From an uncultured Chlamydiaceae bacterium (lineage in GTDB: Bacteria > Chlamydiota > Chlamydiia > Chlamydiales > Parachlamydiaceae), in NCBI GenBank assembly GCA_945957185.1, contig CAMFKA010000064.1, positions 1 to 10,324 of the forward strand: a stretch of 10,324 nt of DNA, in the 5' to 3' direction. A model generated the notes under the pieces. That model was given only the letters and a program-made list of their open reading frames with translations, made no database searches and was not told where the DNA came from. The number at the start of each line of letters is the position of its first letter. Position 1 is the first letter of the stretch. The translations under genes and the position numbers were made by a program. Below, in pieces: positions 1 through 5,691 of this stretch.

Positions 1-11
1 TTGATTCATTT

Positions 12-93
12 CCTACGGTTCCTCGCAAGCTCGTCACCGTAGGCTACATAAGGGTCCGCCCTAGGGGCTCAGCGGCAAAAAGTAAGCTACTTT
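12..93. repeat. GC-rich stretch with nested inverted repeats, upstream of the Inc-like gene
   Basis: Three inverted repeats lie close together. CCTACGGT at 12-19 pairs with ACCGTAGG at 36-43 around a 16-base loop. CCGC at 56-59 pairs with GCGG at 72-75, enclosing a near-palindromic GCCCTAGGGGC. AAAGTA at 79-84 pairs with TACTTT at 88-93. The stretch up to about base 77 is much richer in G and C than the AT-rich bases that follow. I could not match it to a tRNA, tmRNA or known riboswitch. It may be a dispersed repeat, the 3' structure of a gene left of the window, or a terminator. The inverted repeats are visible; any role is inference. Confidence 0.3.
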
Positions 94-150
94 CTCTCTT
101 CACTAAAAGATCAATAACCGGATTTATTCAAATAAATAATAAATATGTTG

Positions 151-179
151 TTGATTTTAATTTTATAAATTGATATAAT
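151..179 (+). promoter_or_regulatory. Sigma-70/sigma-66 type promoter of the Inc-like gene
   Basis: A -35 box TTGATT at 151-156 and a perfect -10 box TATAAT at 174-179 are separated by 17 bases. A TG at 171-172 gives an extended -10. Transcription would start near 186, leaving a leader of about 27 bases. The leader contains GGAG at 204-207, five bases before the ATG at 213. This is the best promoter match in the window. Confidence 0.65.
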
Positions 180-212
180 TCACTCTTAGTTTAATTAAAA
201 TATGGAGATAAT

Positions 213-833
213 ATGGCAGCCCCAATTGGCCCTACAATTTCGAATGCTACGCTCAATTTTTTAGATGATCCTGAAACTCAGAATTTGAGAATTAAAGCAT
301 GGCATTTAAAAGGGATGTTAGATCCAGTCGTAAACCCTCGCACCGAAAGACAACAATTTTGGATTAATACAGCAAAGGTTGTTGCTGCAGTTGCTAGCGT
401 TGCATTGGTAGGCGTTTGTATATGGCTTGCTATACCTATATTTCTCTGTACATCTTTACCAGCATTAACGGCGTTTGAGGCCACGGCCGGAGTTCTTTCT
501 CTGTCTGCGAGTCCGATTACTTTAAGTCTTTCAATTACTTCTATATTTTGGGCTGCATTCATGCAGTCTCATGAACAGCATATTGCTGAAAAAGAAAAGC
601 AATTGTATGACTATGTAACAGATCCAAGAAAAGGTGTTAACATATTGTTTGATTGCATCGACAATAGATTTAAGACGTTATTTCCTGAAAATCCAAACCC
701 TAATCACATTCTATTGGATCCGACTAAATTTGAACATGTAAAGGCAGAAGTGGAGAATACGAAAAATTTTCTTACACCATTTGCAAACGAAAGATTCTTT
801 GCATTGCCTTCAACGAGTGAGCCAAAGGATTGA
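213..833 (+). CDS. Hypothetical protein with two-lobed hydrophobic domain; candidate inclusion membrane (Inc-like) protein
   Basis: The 206-residue protein belongs to no family I recognise. A polar N-terminus (about 1-53) lacks a signal peptide. Two hydrophobic segments follow at about 55-78 and 91-117, separated by a short linker around 80-90. A soluble, charged C-terminal region (about 118-206) begins with a Glu/Lys-rich stretch that may be helical. In Chlamydiae, paired hydrophobic segments separated by a short hairpin are the hallmark of Inc proteins, which are secreted by the type III system into the inclusion membrane. That assignment is inference from topology only. The start is supported by GGAG five bases upstream and a near-consensus promoter. 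It is a single-gene unit, convergent with the ribosomal operon, and visibly more AT-rich than its neighbours, as expected of accessory or acquired genes. It could instead be an ordinary inner-membrane protein. Confidence 0.7.
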   Translation: MAAPIGPTISNATLNFLDDPETQNLRIKAWHLKGMLDPVVNPRTERQQFWINTAKVVAAVASVALVGVCIWLAIPIFLCTSLPALTAFEATAGVLSLSASPITLSLSITSIFWAAFMQSHEQHIAEKEKQLYDYVTDPRKGVNILFDCIDNRFKTLFPENPNPNHILLDPTKFEHVKAEVENTKNFLTPFANERFFALPSTSEPKD

Positions 834-850
834 TAATTCGAATAATTATC
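832..850 (+). terminator. Hairpin just after the Inc-like gene, possible terminator
   Basis: GATAATT at 832-838 pairs with AATTATC at 844-850 around a five-base loop, starting inside the stop codon. The stem is AT-rich and followed only by ATTT, so it would be a weak intrinsic terminator at best. Confidence 0.35.
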
Positions 851-878
851 ATTTAATCGTTCCATCGTTTCAAAAGAA

Positions 879-900
879 AGGGGCCCTTTTCGGGGCCCCT
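879..900 (-). terminator. Rho-independent terminator of the rpsL-rpsG-fusA-rpsJ operon
   Basis: AGGGGCCC at 879-886 pairs perfectly with GGGCCCCT at 893-900 around a six-base loop. Read on the minus strand, the GC-rich stem is followed by a T-rich run (TTTCTTTTG). It lies 27 bases after the rpsJ stop codon, the expected place for the end of the operon. On the plus strand no T run follows, so it acts mainly leftward. Confidence 0.8.
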
Positions 901-927
901 GAATCATAGTAACAATAACGCTATCGC

Positions 928-1284
928 TTACGCGGCTTTGATTTTGATATCAACGCCGGCTGGCAAGCTAAGTGTCTTCAACGCATCGATCGTCTTCCCT
1001 GTTGGGTTGATGATGTCGATGAGACGCTTGTGTGTGCGCATTTCGAATTGTTCACGAGATTTCCGGTCGATGTTAGTCGAGCGGAGAACGGTGAACTTTT
1101 CGCAGCGGGTGGGCAGGGGAATTGGACCTGCAACACCGGCGCCGGTGCGTTTTGCTGTTTCTACGATGTCAGCCGTTGAGCGGTCTAGCAATCTTTGATC
1201 GTACCCTTTCAAGCGGATGCGGATCTTCTGATGTGCGACCTTTGGCTGTTTGTCTTGTTTGACAGTTTTTTCTTGTTTAGCCAT
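928..1284 (-). CDS. rpsJ: 30S ribosomal protein S10 (uS10)
   Basis: S10 is part of the head of the 30S subunit; in other bacteria it also acts as NusE in transcription antitermination. The core carries recognisable family signatures: IRIRLKGYDQ near residue 21, the GPIPLPT loop around 53-59, and THKRLIDI followed by LPAGVDIKIK at the C-terminus. At 118 residues it is longer than the usual 103-105. The excess is a Lys/Gln-rich N-terminal tail of about 15 residues before the conserved core. No later Met lies before the core, so the ATG at 1284 is the only sensible start. It is the last gene of the operon, 13 bases after the fusA stop. Its Shine-Dalgarno sequence (AAAGG, just after that stop, or AGGA nearer the ATG) is only moderate, which suggests translational coupling to fusA. 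Confidence 0.97.
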   Translation of the reverse strand: MAKQEKTVKQDKQPKVAHQKIRIRLKGYDQRLLDRSTADIVETAKRTGAGVAGPIPLPTRCEKFTVLRSTNIDRKSREQFEMRTHKRLIDIINPTGKTIDALKTLSLPAGVDIKIKAA

Positions 1285-1297
1285 AAATCCTGAACCT

Positions 1298-3388
1298 TTA
1301 TTTCTTAGTGATCTCTTGAGCGATTTTAGCAGGAACCGGCTCGAAGTGGCTTGGTTCCATTGCGTAGGTCGCGCGTCCTTGTGTCAATGAGCGCAGTTGG
1401 GTTGAGTAACCGAACATTTCGCTTAAAGGCACTTCGGAGTTGACCAGAACAGCACCTTTGAGGTTTTCCTGTCCTGTGATTCTTCCTCGTCGTCTGTTGA
1501 GATCGCCGATGACGTCCCCTACGGAAGCTTCCGGAGTGGTGACAACGACTTTCATAATAGGTTCGAGCAAGATCGGCTTAGCTGCGCGGGCAGCTTCTTT
1601 CAATGCCATCGATCCGCAGATCTTAAACGCCATCTCGTTAGAGTCGACTTCGTGGTACGACCCGAATACGATGTCGACGCAGACGTCCACGAGATTGAAA
1701 CCGGCGAGAACTCCAGTAGCGAGTCCCTCTTCGATCCCTTTCATCGTTGGGTTGATGTATTCCTTCGGAATCGTTCCCCCGACAATCTTGCTGACAACCT
1801 CGTTTCCTTTCCCTTTTTCGTTCGGGCGGATTTCGAGTTCGACGTGAGCGTACTGACCGCGACCGCCGGACTGCTTGACGTACTTTGTCTTTGCAATTCC
1901 AGGTGTGGTGATGGTTTCTTTGTAAGACACTTGCGGCTTACCAACGTTAGCTTCCACGTTAAATTCACGGCGCATACGATCGTGAAGGATCTCTAGGTGA
2001 AGTTCACCCATCCCGGAAATGATCGTTTGTCCTGTTTCTTCGTTTGTGGTGACGCGGAAAGTAGGATCTTCTTCGGAAAGAGCTCCCAATGCCGTCGACA
2101 GCTTTTCGCGGTCTGCTTTGGATTTTGGTTCGATCGCCATAGAGATAACAGGCTCGGGGAACTCCATTCTCTCTAGAATGAGAGGGAAGCTGTCAGAGCA
2201 TAGAGTATCTCCTGTAGTCACTTTCTTCAAACCGATGCAGGCAGCGATGTCACCGGTGTAGAACTCTTCACGCTCTTCACGCTTGTTGGCGTGCATTTCG
2301 AGGAGACGAGAGATTCTTTCTTTGGTGCCTTTTGTGGAGTTGATGAGGTTCATCCCTTTTGTCAACGTACCGCTATAGATACGAGTAAAGGTTAAACGTC
2401 CCACATAAGGGTCTGTCATGATTTTAAAAGCGAGAGCAGCGAATGGTCCATCGTCTTTCGGTTCGAGAAGAAGTTCTTCGTCCGAATCCACTTTGTGTGC
2501 GCGAACAGCGCCACGGTCGAGTGGAGATGGCATCCAGTTGACGACTGCATCCAGCAAGTTTTGCACCCCTTTGTTTTTAAAGGCGCTTCCGCAAAGAACC
2601 GGGTTGATTTTGTTTTCACAAACCCCTTTACGGATTGCTGCATGGATTTCATCGATTGTCAGAGTTTCAGGCGCTTCTAGCACTTTCGTCATGAAAACTT
2701 CGTTGTTTTCGTCGACGGTTGCGAGCTCTTCCAGCATCTCTTGACGCATTTTTTTGCATTTCTCGAGTAAGTCTGCAGGGATATCTTCTTCGTCCCAGTC
2801 TGCGCCCATTGTTTCGTCATGAAACAGGTAAGCGCGCATGGTGACGAGGTCGACCATTCCTTTAAACTCCGATTCTGCTCCGATAGGGCAGTGGACGGGA
2901 ACAACGTTCGCGTGGAGTTTTTCACGCATCGATTCGACAGTGTCAAAGTAGCTTGCGCCGAGACGGTCCATCTTGTTGACGAACGCGATACGAGGCACGC
3001 GGTACTTGTCAGCTTGTCTCCACACAGTTTCGGACTGGGGTTCCACTCCGGAAACGGCGTCGAATACAGCGACAGCGCCATCGAGAACGCGCAAAGAACG
3101 TTCCACTTCAATGGTGAAGTCTACGTGTCCAGGGGTGTCGATGATGTTGATTTTGAAGTCTTTTTTCCACCAAACTGTTGTCGCAGCAGAAGTGATCGTG
3201 ATTCCACGCTCTTGCTCTTGCTCCATCCAGTCCATTGTCGCTGCGCCATCGTGCACTTCCCCAATTTTGTGGAGACGTCCGGCGTAGAACAAGATACGTT
3301 CGGTAGTTGTTGTCTTACCGGCGTCGATGTGGGCCATAATCCCGATGTTACGGACATTTTTAAGTTTGTCCTTTTCTGGTCTTGCCAT
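1298..3388 (-). CDS. fusA: Translation elongation factor G (EF-G)
   Basis: EF-G is the GTPase that drives translocation of tRNA and mRNA through the ribosome and, with RRF, helps recycle it. The 696-residue length matches the family. The G domain shows P-loop AHIDAGKT at 19-26, switch I RGITIT at 61-66, G3 DTPGH at 84-88 (His88 being the conserved catalytic-site histidine), NKMD at 138-141 and the G5 GSA near 261. Domains II-V follow without interruption, including GMGELHLEI in domain III and the C-terminal EPSHFEPVP stretch. The ATG at 3388 is preceded by a strong AGGAGG. That site overlaps the rpsG stop codon, so the two genes are probably translationally coupled. It lies third in the str-type operon. 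tuf, which follows fusA in many bacteria, is absent here, as in Chlamydia. No broken motif was seen. Confidence 0.98.
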   Translation of the reverse strand: MARPEKDKLKNVRNIGIMAHIDAGKTTTTERILFYAGRLHKIGEVHDGAATMDWMEQEQERGITITSAATTVWWKKDFKINIIDTPGHVDFTIEVERSLRVLDGAVAVFDAVSGVEPQSETVWRQADKYRVPRIAFVNKMDRLGASYFDTVESMREKLHANVVPVHCPIGAESEFKGMVDLVTMRAYLFHDETMGADWDEEDIPADLLEKCKKMRQEMLEELATVDENNEVFMTKVLEAPETLTIDEIHAAIRKGVCENKINPVLCGSAFKNKGVQNLLDAVVNWMPSPLDRGAVRAHKVDSDEELLLEPKDDGPFAALAFKIMTDPYVGRLTFTRIYSGTLTKGMNLINSTKGTKERISRLLEMHANKREEREEFYTGDIAACIGLKKVTTGDTLCSDSFPLILERMEFPEPVISMAIEPKSKADREKLSTALGALSEEDPTFRVTTNEETGQTIISGMGELHLEILHDRMRREFNVEANVGKPQVSYKETITTPGIAKTKYVKQSGGRGQYAHVELEIRPNEKGKGNEVVSKIVGGTIPKEYINPTMKGIEEGLATGVLAGFNLVDVCVDIVFGSYHEVDSNEMAFKICGSMALKEAARAAKPILLEPIMKVVVTTPEASVGDVIGDLNRRRGRITGQENLKGAVLVNSEVPLSEMFGYSTQLRSLTQGRATYAMEPSHFEPVPAKIAQEITKK

Positions 3389-3397
3389 GGAATCCTC

Positions 3398-3871
3398 CTA
3401 CCACTTGTAGTGGGCAAAAGCTTTGTTAGCTTCAGCCATTCTGTGAGTGTCGTCTTTTTTCTTAATGGTAGTTCCCTGATTGTTGAAGCAATCAGCGAGT
3501 TCGGAGGCAAGTCCTTCTTCCATCGAACGGCCCACTTTTGAACGTGAGTGGTTGATGATCCAGCGCATCGCCATAGCTGTACGGCGGTTTGCAGGGATTT
3601 CAATAGGTACTTGGTAAGTCGCACCACCGATACGGCGGGATTTGACTTCCAGAGAAGGCTTTGCGTTTTCGAGAGCTTGTTCAAAAGCTTCGAGAGGGTT
3701 CTCGTGTTTCACTCGCTTTGCGAATTTATCGAGAGCATTGTACACCAACTTGCGAGCGGTGGATTTCTTTCCGCCGAACATCACTTTGTTGATGAATTTT
3801 CCTAATGTTGTGCTGCTGTAAAGAGGATCTGGTTCGGTCTCTCTCTTCTCTGCACGGTGTCTTCTGGACAT
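3398..3871 (-). CDS. rpsG: 30S ribosomal protein S7 (uS7)
   Basis: S7 is the primary binding protein that nucleates assembly of the 30S head and lies near the E site. The 157-residue product has the normal bacterial length and carries LGKFINKVMFGGKKSTA, the GGATYQVP beta-hairpin and the AMRWII segment typical of S7. The frame stays open further upstream, but I chose the ATG at 3871. It gives the usual MSRRHRAEKR start and follows a GAGGAA Shine-Dalgarno sequence. The stop codon TAG is the first part of the TAGGAGG that provides the fusA ribosome-binding site. A 150-base gap separates it from rpsL. In E. coli the equivalent intercistronic region is where S7 represses its own operon, so autoregulation is plausible but unproven here. 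Confidence 0.97.
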   Translation of the reverse strand: MSRRHRAEKRETEPDPLYSSTTLGKFINKVMFGGKKSTARKLVYNALDKFAKRVKHENPLEAFEQALENAKPSLEVKSRRIGGATYQVPIEIPANRRTAMAMRWIINHSRSKVGRSMEEGLASELADCFNNQGTTIKKKDDTHRMAEANKAFAHYKW

Positions 3872-3995
3872 GAGTTCCTCATAATTTTTTGTTTCAAATG
3901 AGGAAGATCGTACTGTTTCACCCGGCACGTGGGACTCCACGGCCTGCTCGAGGTTCGCTTTTACTGATTAAAGAAAAGGCAAAGCTCGGGCTAAA

Positions 3996-4014
3996 ATGCC
4001 TAATTTAAAGGCAT
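3996..4014 (-). terminator. Hairpin after rpsL, possible attenuator or leaky terminator
   Basis: ATGCCT at 3996-4001 pairs with AGGCAT at 4009-4014 around a seven-base AT loop. Read on the minus strand it is followed by TTT. It starts only a few bases after the rpsL stop codon. As rpsG, fusA and rpsJ must still be transcribed, full termination is unlikely. Partial attenuation, mRNA processing or a role in S7 feedback are the options. Confidence 0.35.
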
Positions 4015-4021
4015 CCTGGCA

Positions 4022-4393
4022 TTACTTGGGTTTTTTCGCCCCGTACTTGGATCTTCCTTGTTTACGGTCTTTCACTGCCGCGCAGTCTAGGGTTCCGCGA
4101 ACGATGTGGTAACGCACCCCTGGTAAGTCCTTCACACGACCACCGCGAACGAGAACGATGCTGTGCTCTTGAAGGTTATGTCCCTCACCGCCGATGTAGG
4201 CAATGACTTCTTGACCGGTCGAAAGACGAACCCAAGCAACTTTACGCAATGCGGAGTTAGGTTTCTTAGGCGTTTTCGTTTTCACTTGCAAGCATACACC
4301 ACGACGTTGTGGGCATTTTTGCAGTGCTGGCGACTTGCTGCGCTTTCTCTTAGGAGAGCGAGGTTGTCGAACGAGTTGGTTAATTGTCGGCAT
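4022..4393 (-). CDS. rpsL: 30S ribosomal protein S12 (uS12)
   Basis: S12 sits at the decoding centre and governs translational accuracy. The 123-residue protein contains the invariant TPKKPNSALRK (around 41-51), YIGGEGHNLQEH (66-77) and RGGRVKDLPGVRYH (from 83). Lys43 and Lys88, sites where substitutions give streptomycin resistance or dependence elsewhere, are both lysine, so the sequence looks streptomycin-sensitive at these positions. Asp89, the residue methylthiolated in several bacteria, is present. I chose the ATG at 4393 (MPTINQLVR). A TTG three codons upstream would sit only one base from the GGAG at 4404-4407, while this ATG has a spacing of 10. It is first in the operon and divergent from dxr. 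Confidence 0.97.
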   Translation of the reverse strand: MPTINQLVRQPRSPKRKRSKSPALQKCPQRRGVCLQVKTKTPKKPNSALRKVAWVRLSTGQEVIAYIGGEGHNLQEHSIVLVRGGRVKDLPGVRYHIVRGTLDCAAVKDRKQGRSKYGAKKPK

Positions 4394-4435
4394 AGATGCC
4401 AATCTCCATGTTTATGTATAAATAATCCTTTGCCC

Positions 4436-4465
4436 TTGAATTGCAAAAGATACATCGAGTATACA
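4436..4465 (+). promoter_or_regulatory. Candidate promoter of dxr
   Basis: TTGAAT at 4436-4441 and TATACA at 4460-4465 are 18 bases apart. A start near 4472 would leave a leader of about 23 bases holding AAGGA at 4485-4489, five bases before the dxr ATG. It is a reasonable but not consensus match, and its -10 overlaps the candidate rpsL -10 on the other strand. Confidence 0.4.
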
Positions 4466-4486
4466 AATTACATGTTTTTTTGGAAA
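4458..4486 (-). promoter_or_regulatory. Candidate promoter of the rpsL operon
   Basis: On the minus strand TTTCCA (4486-4481) and TATACT (4463-4458) are 17 bases apart; the spacer contains an A tract. The leader would be about 58 bases. A second possibility is TTGCAA (4446-4441) with TTTATA (4422-4417), spacing 18, but its -10 is poor. The choice between them cannot be made from sequence alone. Confidence 0.4.
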
Positions 4487-4494
4487 GGATATGT

Positions 4495-5637
4495 ATGAAA
4501 TCTCTCTCTATTATAGGATCTACCGGCTCGATTGGAGTCAACACACTAAAAGTTGTCGCTCACTTAAAAGATCAATTTCAGGTGGTCGCTCTCGCTGCAC
4601 ACAGCAATTTAAAATTATTACTTACACAGATCGATCAGTTCCATCCCAAATGTGTCGCCGTCTACGACAAAGAAAAAGCCGCCGAACTCAGAAAATTGCG
4701 TCCGGAGCTCGAAGTTTTGGAAGGACTGGAAGGAGTCTGCGCCGTCGCTTCTCATCCCGATGCCGAGTTGACCGTTTCTGCAATGACCGGAACATTGGGA
4801 CTGCTGCCGACATTAAAAGCGATCGATGCGGGAAAAAATGTCGCGCTCGCAAACAAAGAGGCTTTAGTTTCGGGAGGACGGCTCGTCATGGAGCTCGCGA
4901 AAAAGCGGGGAGTGGAGATTTTGCCGGTCGATAGCGAACATAGCGCCATCTTTCAATGTTTAAACGGAGCGCCAAAAGAGCGAGTGCGCCGTCTGATTTT
5001 GACATCTTCGGGAGGCCCGTTTCGAGAAAAAAGCAGCGAGCAGTTGCAGCAAGTGACAGTGGAAAATGCGTTGAATCACCCGACCTGGACGATGGGACCC
5101 AAGGTGACGATCGATTCGTCGACACTCATGAATAAAGGGTTGGAAGTGATCGAAGCGTATTGGTTGTTTGATGTGCCGCTCGATAAAATCGAAGTGGTGA
5201 TACATCCGCAAAGCATCATCCACAGTATGGTTGAATTCGTCGACGGATCGATGATGGCACAAATGAGCGAACCGACGATGATCGTTCCGATTCAGTACGC
5301 GTTGACATATCCCGATCGTCGGCCGGGACTGATTCCCCCTTACGATTTTATGAAAAATTCGCAGCTCACCTTTTTCGCTCCCGATTTTCAAAAATTCAAA
5401 TGCCTAAAAATGGCATTCGAGGCGATCAAGTCCGGAGGCAGCTACCCGTGCTACATGAACGCCGCGAATGAGGTGTTGGTACAGCGGTTTCTCAACCGTG
5501 AAATCAAATGGACAGAGATTGGAGATTTATTGGAAAAACTGCTTTCCAATCATAAGTCAGAAGAAATTGTGGATGTGGAGCAGGTTTTAGTTGTAGATTC
5601 CGCAGCAAGACGCGACGCGACGGAAGTTCTTGCATAA
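4495..5637 (+). CDS. dxr: 1-deoxy-D-xylulose 5-phosphate reductoisomerase
   Basis: Dxr (IspC) converts 1-deoxy-D-xylulose 5-phosphate to 2-C-methyl-D-erythritol 4-phosphate with NADPH and a divalent metal. This is the first committed step of the non-mevalonate pathway and the target of fosmidomycin. The 380-residue length is normal. Seen motifs are the NADPH-binding GSTGSIG at 8-14, LANKEALVSGG at 118-128, and metal ligands Asp146 and Glu148 in PVDSEHS. Also present are SSGGPF at 171-176, MNKGLEVIEA with Glu217 and Glu220, and HPQSIIHSMVE from 237. All catalytic residues I can place are intact. The ATG at 4495 is preferred over an upstream in-frame TTG at 4441, because it gives the normal N-terminus directly before the dinucleotide-binding strand and follows AAGGA at a five-base spacing. 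It lies 54 bases before rseP, probably in one transcription unit. Confidence 0.97.
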   Translation: MKSLSIIGSTGSIGVNTLKVVAHLKDQFQVVALAAHSNLKLLLTQIDQFHPKCVAVYDKEKAAELRKLRPELEVLEGLEGVCAVASHPDAELTVSAMTGTLGLLPTLKAIDAGKNVALANKEALVSGGRLVMELAKKRGVEILPVDSEHSAIFQCLNGAPKERVRRLILTSSGGPFREKSSEQLQQVTVENALNHPTWTMGPKVTIDSSTLMNKGLEVIEAYWLFDVPLDKIEVVIHPQSIIHSMVEFVDGSMMAQMSEPTMIVPIQYALTYPDRRPGLIPPYDFMKNSQLTFFAPDFQKFKCLKMAFEAIKSGGSYPCYMNAANEVLVQRFLNREIKWTEIGDLLEKLLSNHKSEEIVDVEQVLVVDSAARRDATEVLA

Positions 5638-5638
5638 A

Positions 5639-5656
5639 ATCGCTTGAAGAAGCGAT
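5639..5656 (+). other. Hairpin in the dxr-rseP intergenic region
   Basis: ATCGCTT at 5639-5645 pairs with AAGCGAT at 5650-5656 around the loop GAAG, right after the dxr stop. No T run follows, so it is not a classic terminator. It may protect the 3' end of dxr mRNA or tune rseP expression. The rseP Shine-Dalgarno (AGGA, 5680-5683) lies downstream of it. Confidence 0.4.
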
Positions 5657-5691
5657 GATAGCCCTTAAAAACAGTAGTTAGGATTTATATT

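Noticed and set aside
1..100. tRNA, tmRNA or rRNA fragment at the left edge
   Set aside because: No cloverleaf, CCA end, T-loop GTTCRANNC or recognised rRNA motif could be fitted to the stems.
3..173. Frame open from the left edge to the TGA at 171-173, possible tail of an upstream gene
   Set aside because: It has no start codon, crosses the GC-rich hairpins and then the AT-rich promoter region, and its translation is not protein-like. A short chance frame is more likely.
2819..3541. 240-codon open frame on the plus strand opposite fusA and rpsG
   Set aside because: It lies wholly antisense to two strongly conserved genes, has no Shine-Dalgarno sequence or domain, and is a by-product of their codon usage.
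3121..3684. 187-codon minus-strand frame overlapping rpsG and fusA
   Set aside because: It is out of frame with both genes, covers parts of each, and its residue composition does not look like a real protein.
3872..3940. 23-codon N-terminal extension of S7 from a GTG
   Set aside because: It gives a non-family N-terminus, while the ATG at 3871 has a good Shine-Dalgarno sequence and the standard 157-residue length.
4441..4494. Upstream TTG start for dxr adding 18 residues
   Set aside because: It would start inside the candidate promoter and lacks a ribosome-binding site; the ATG at 4495 gives the family-typical N-terminus.
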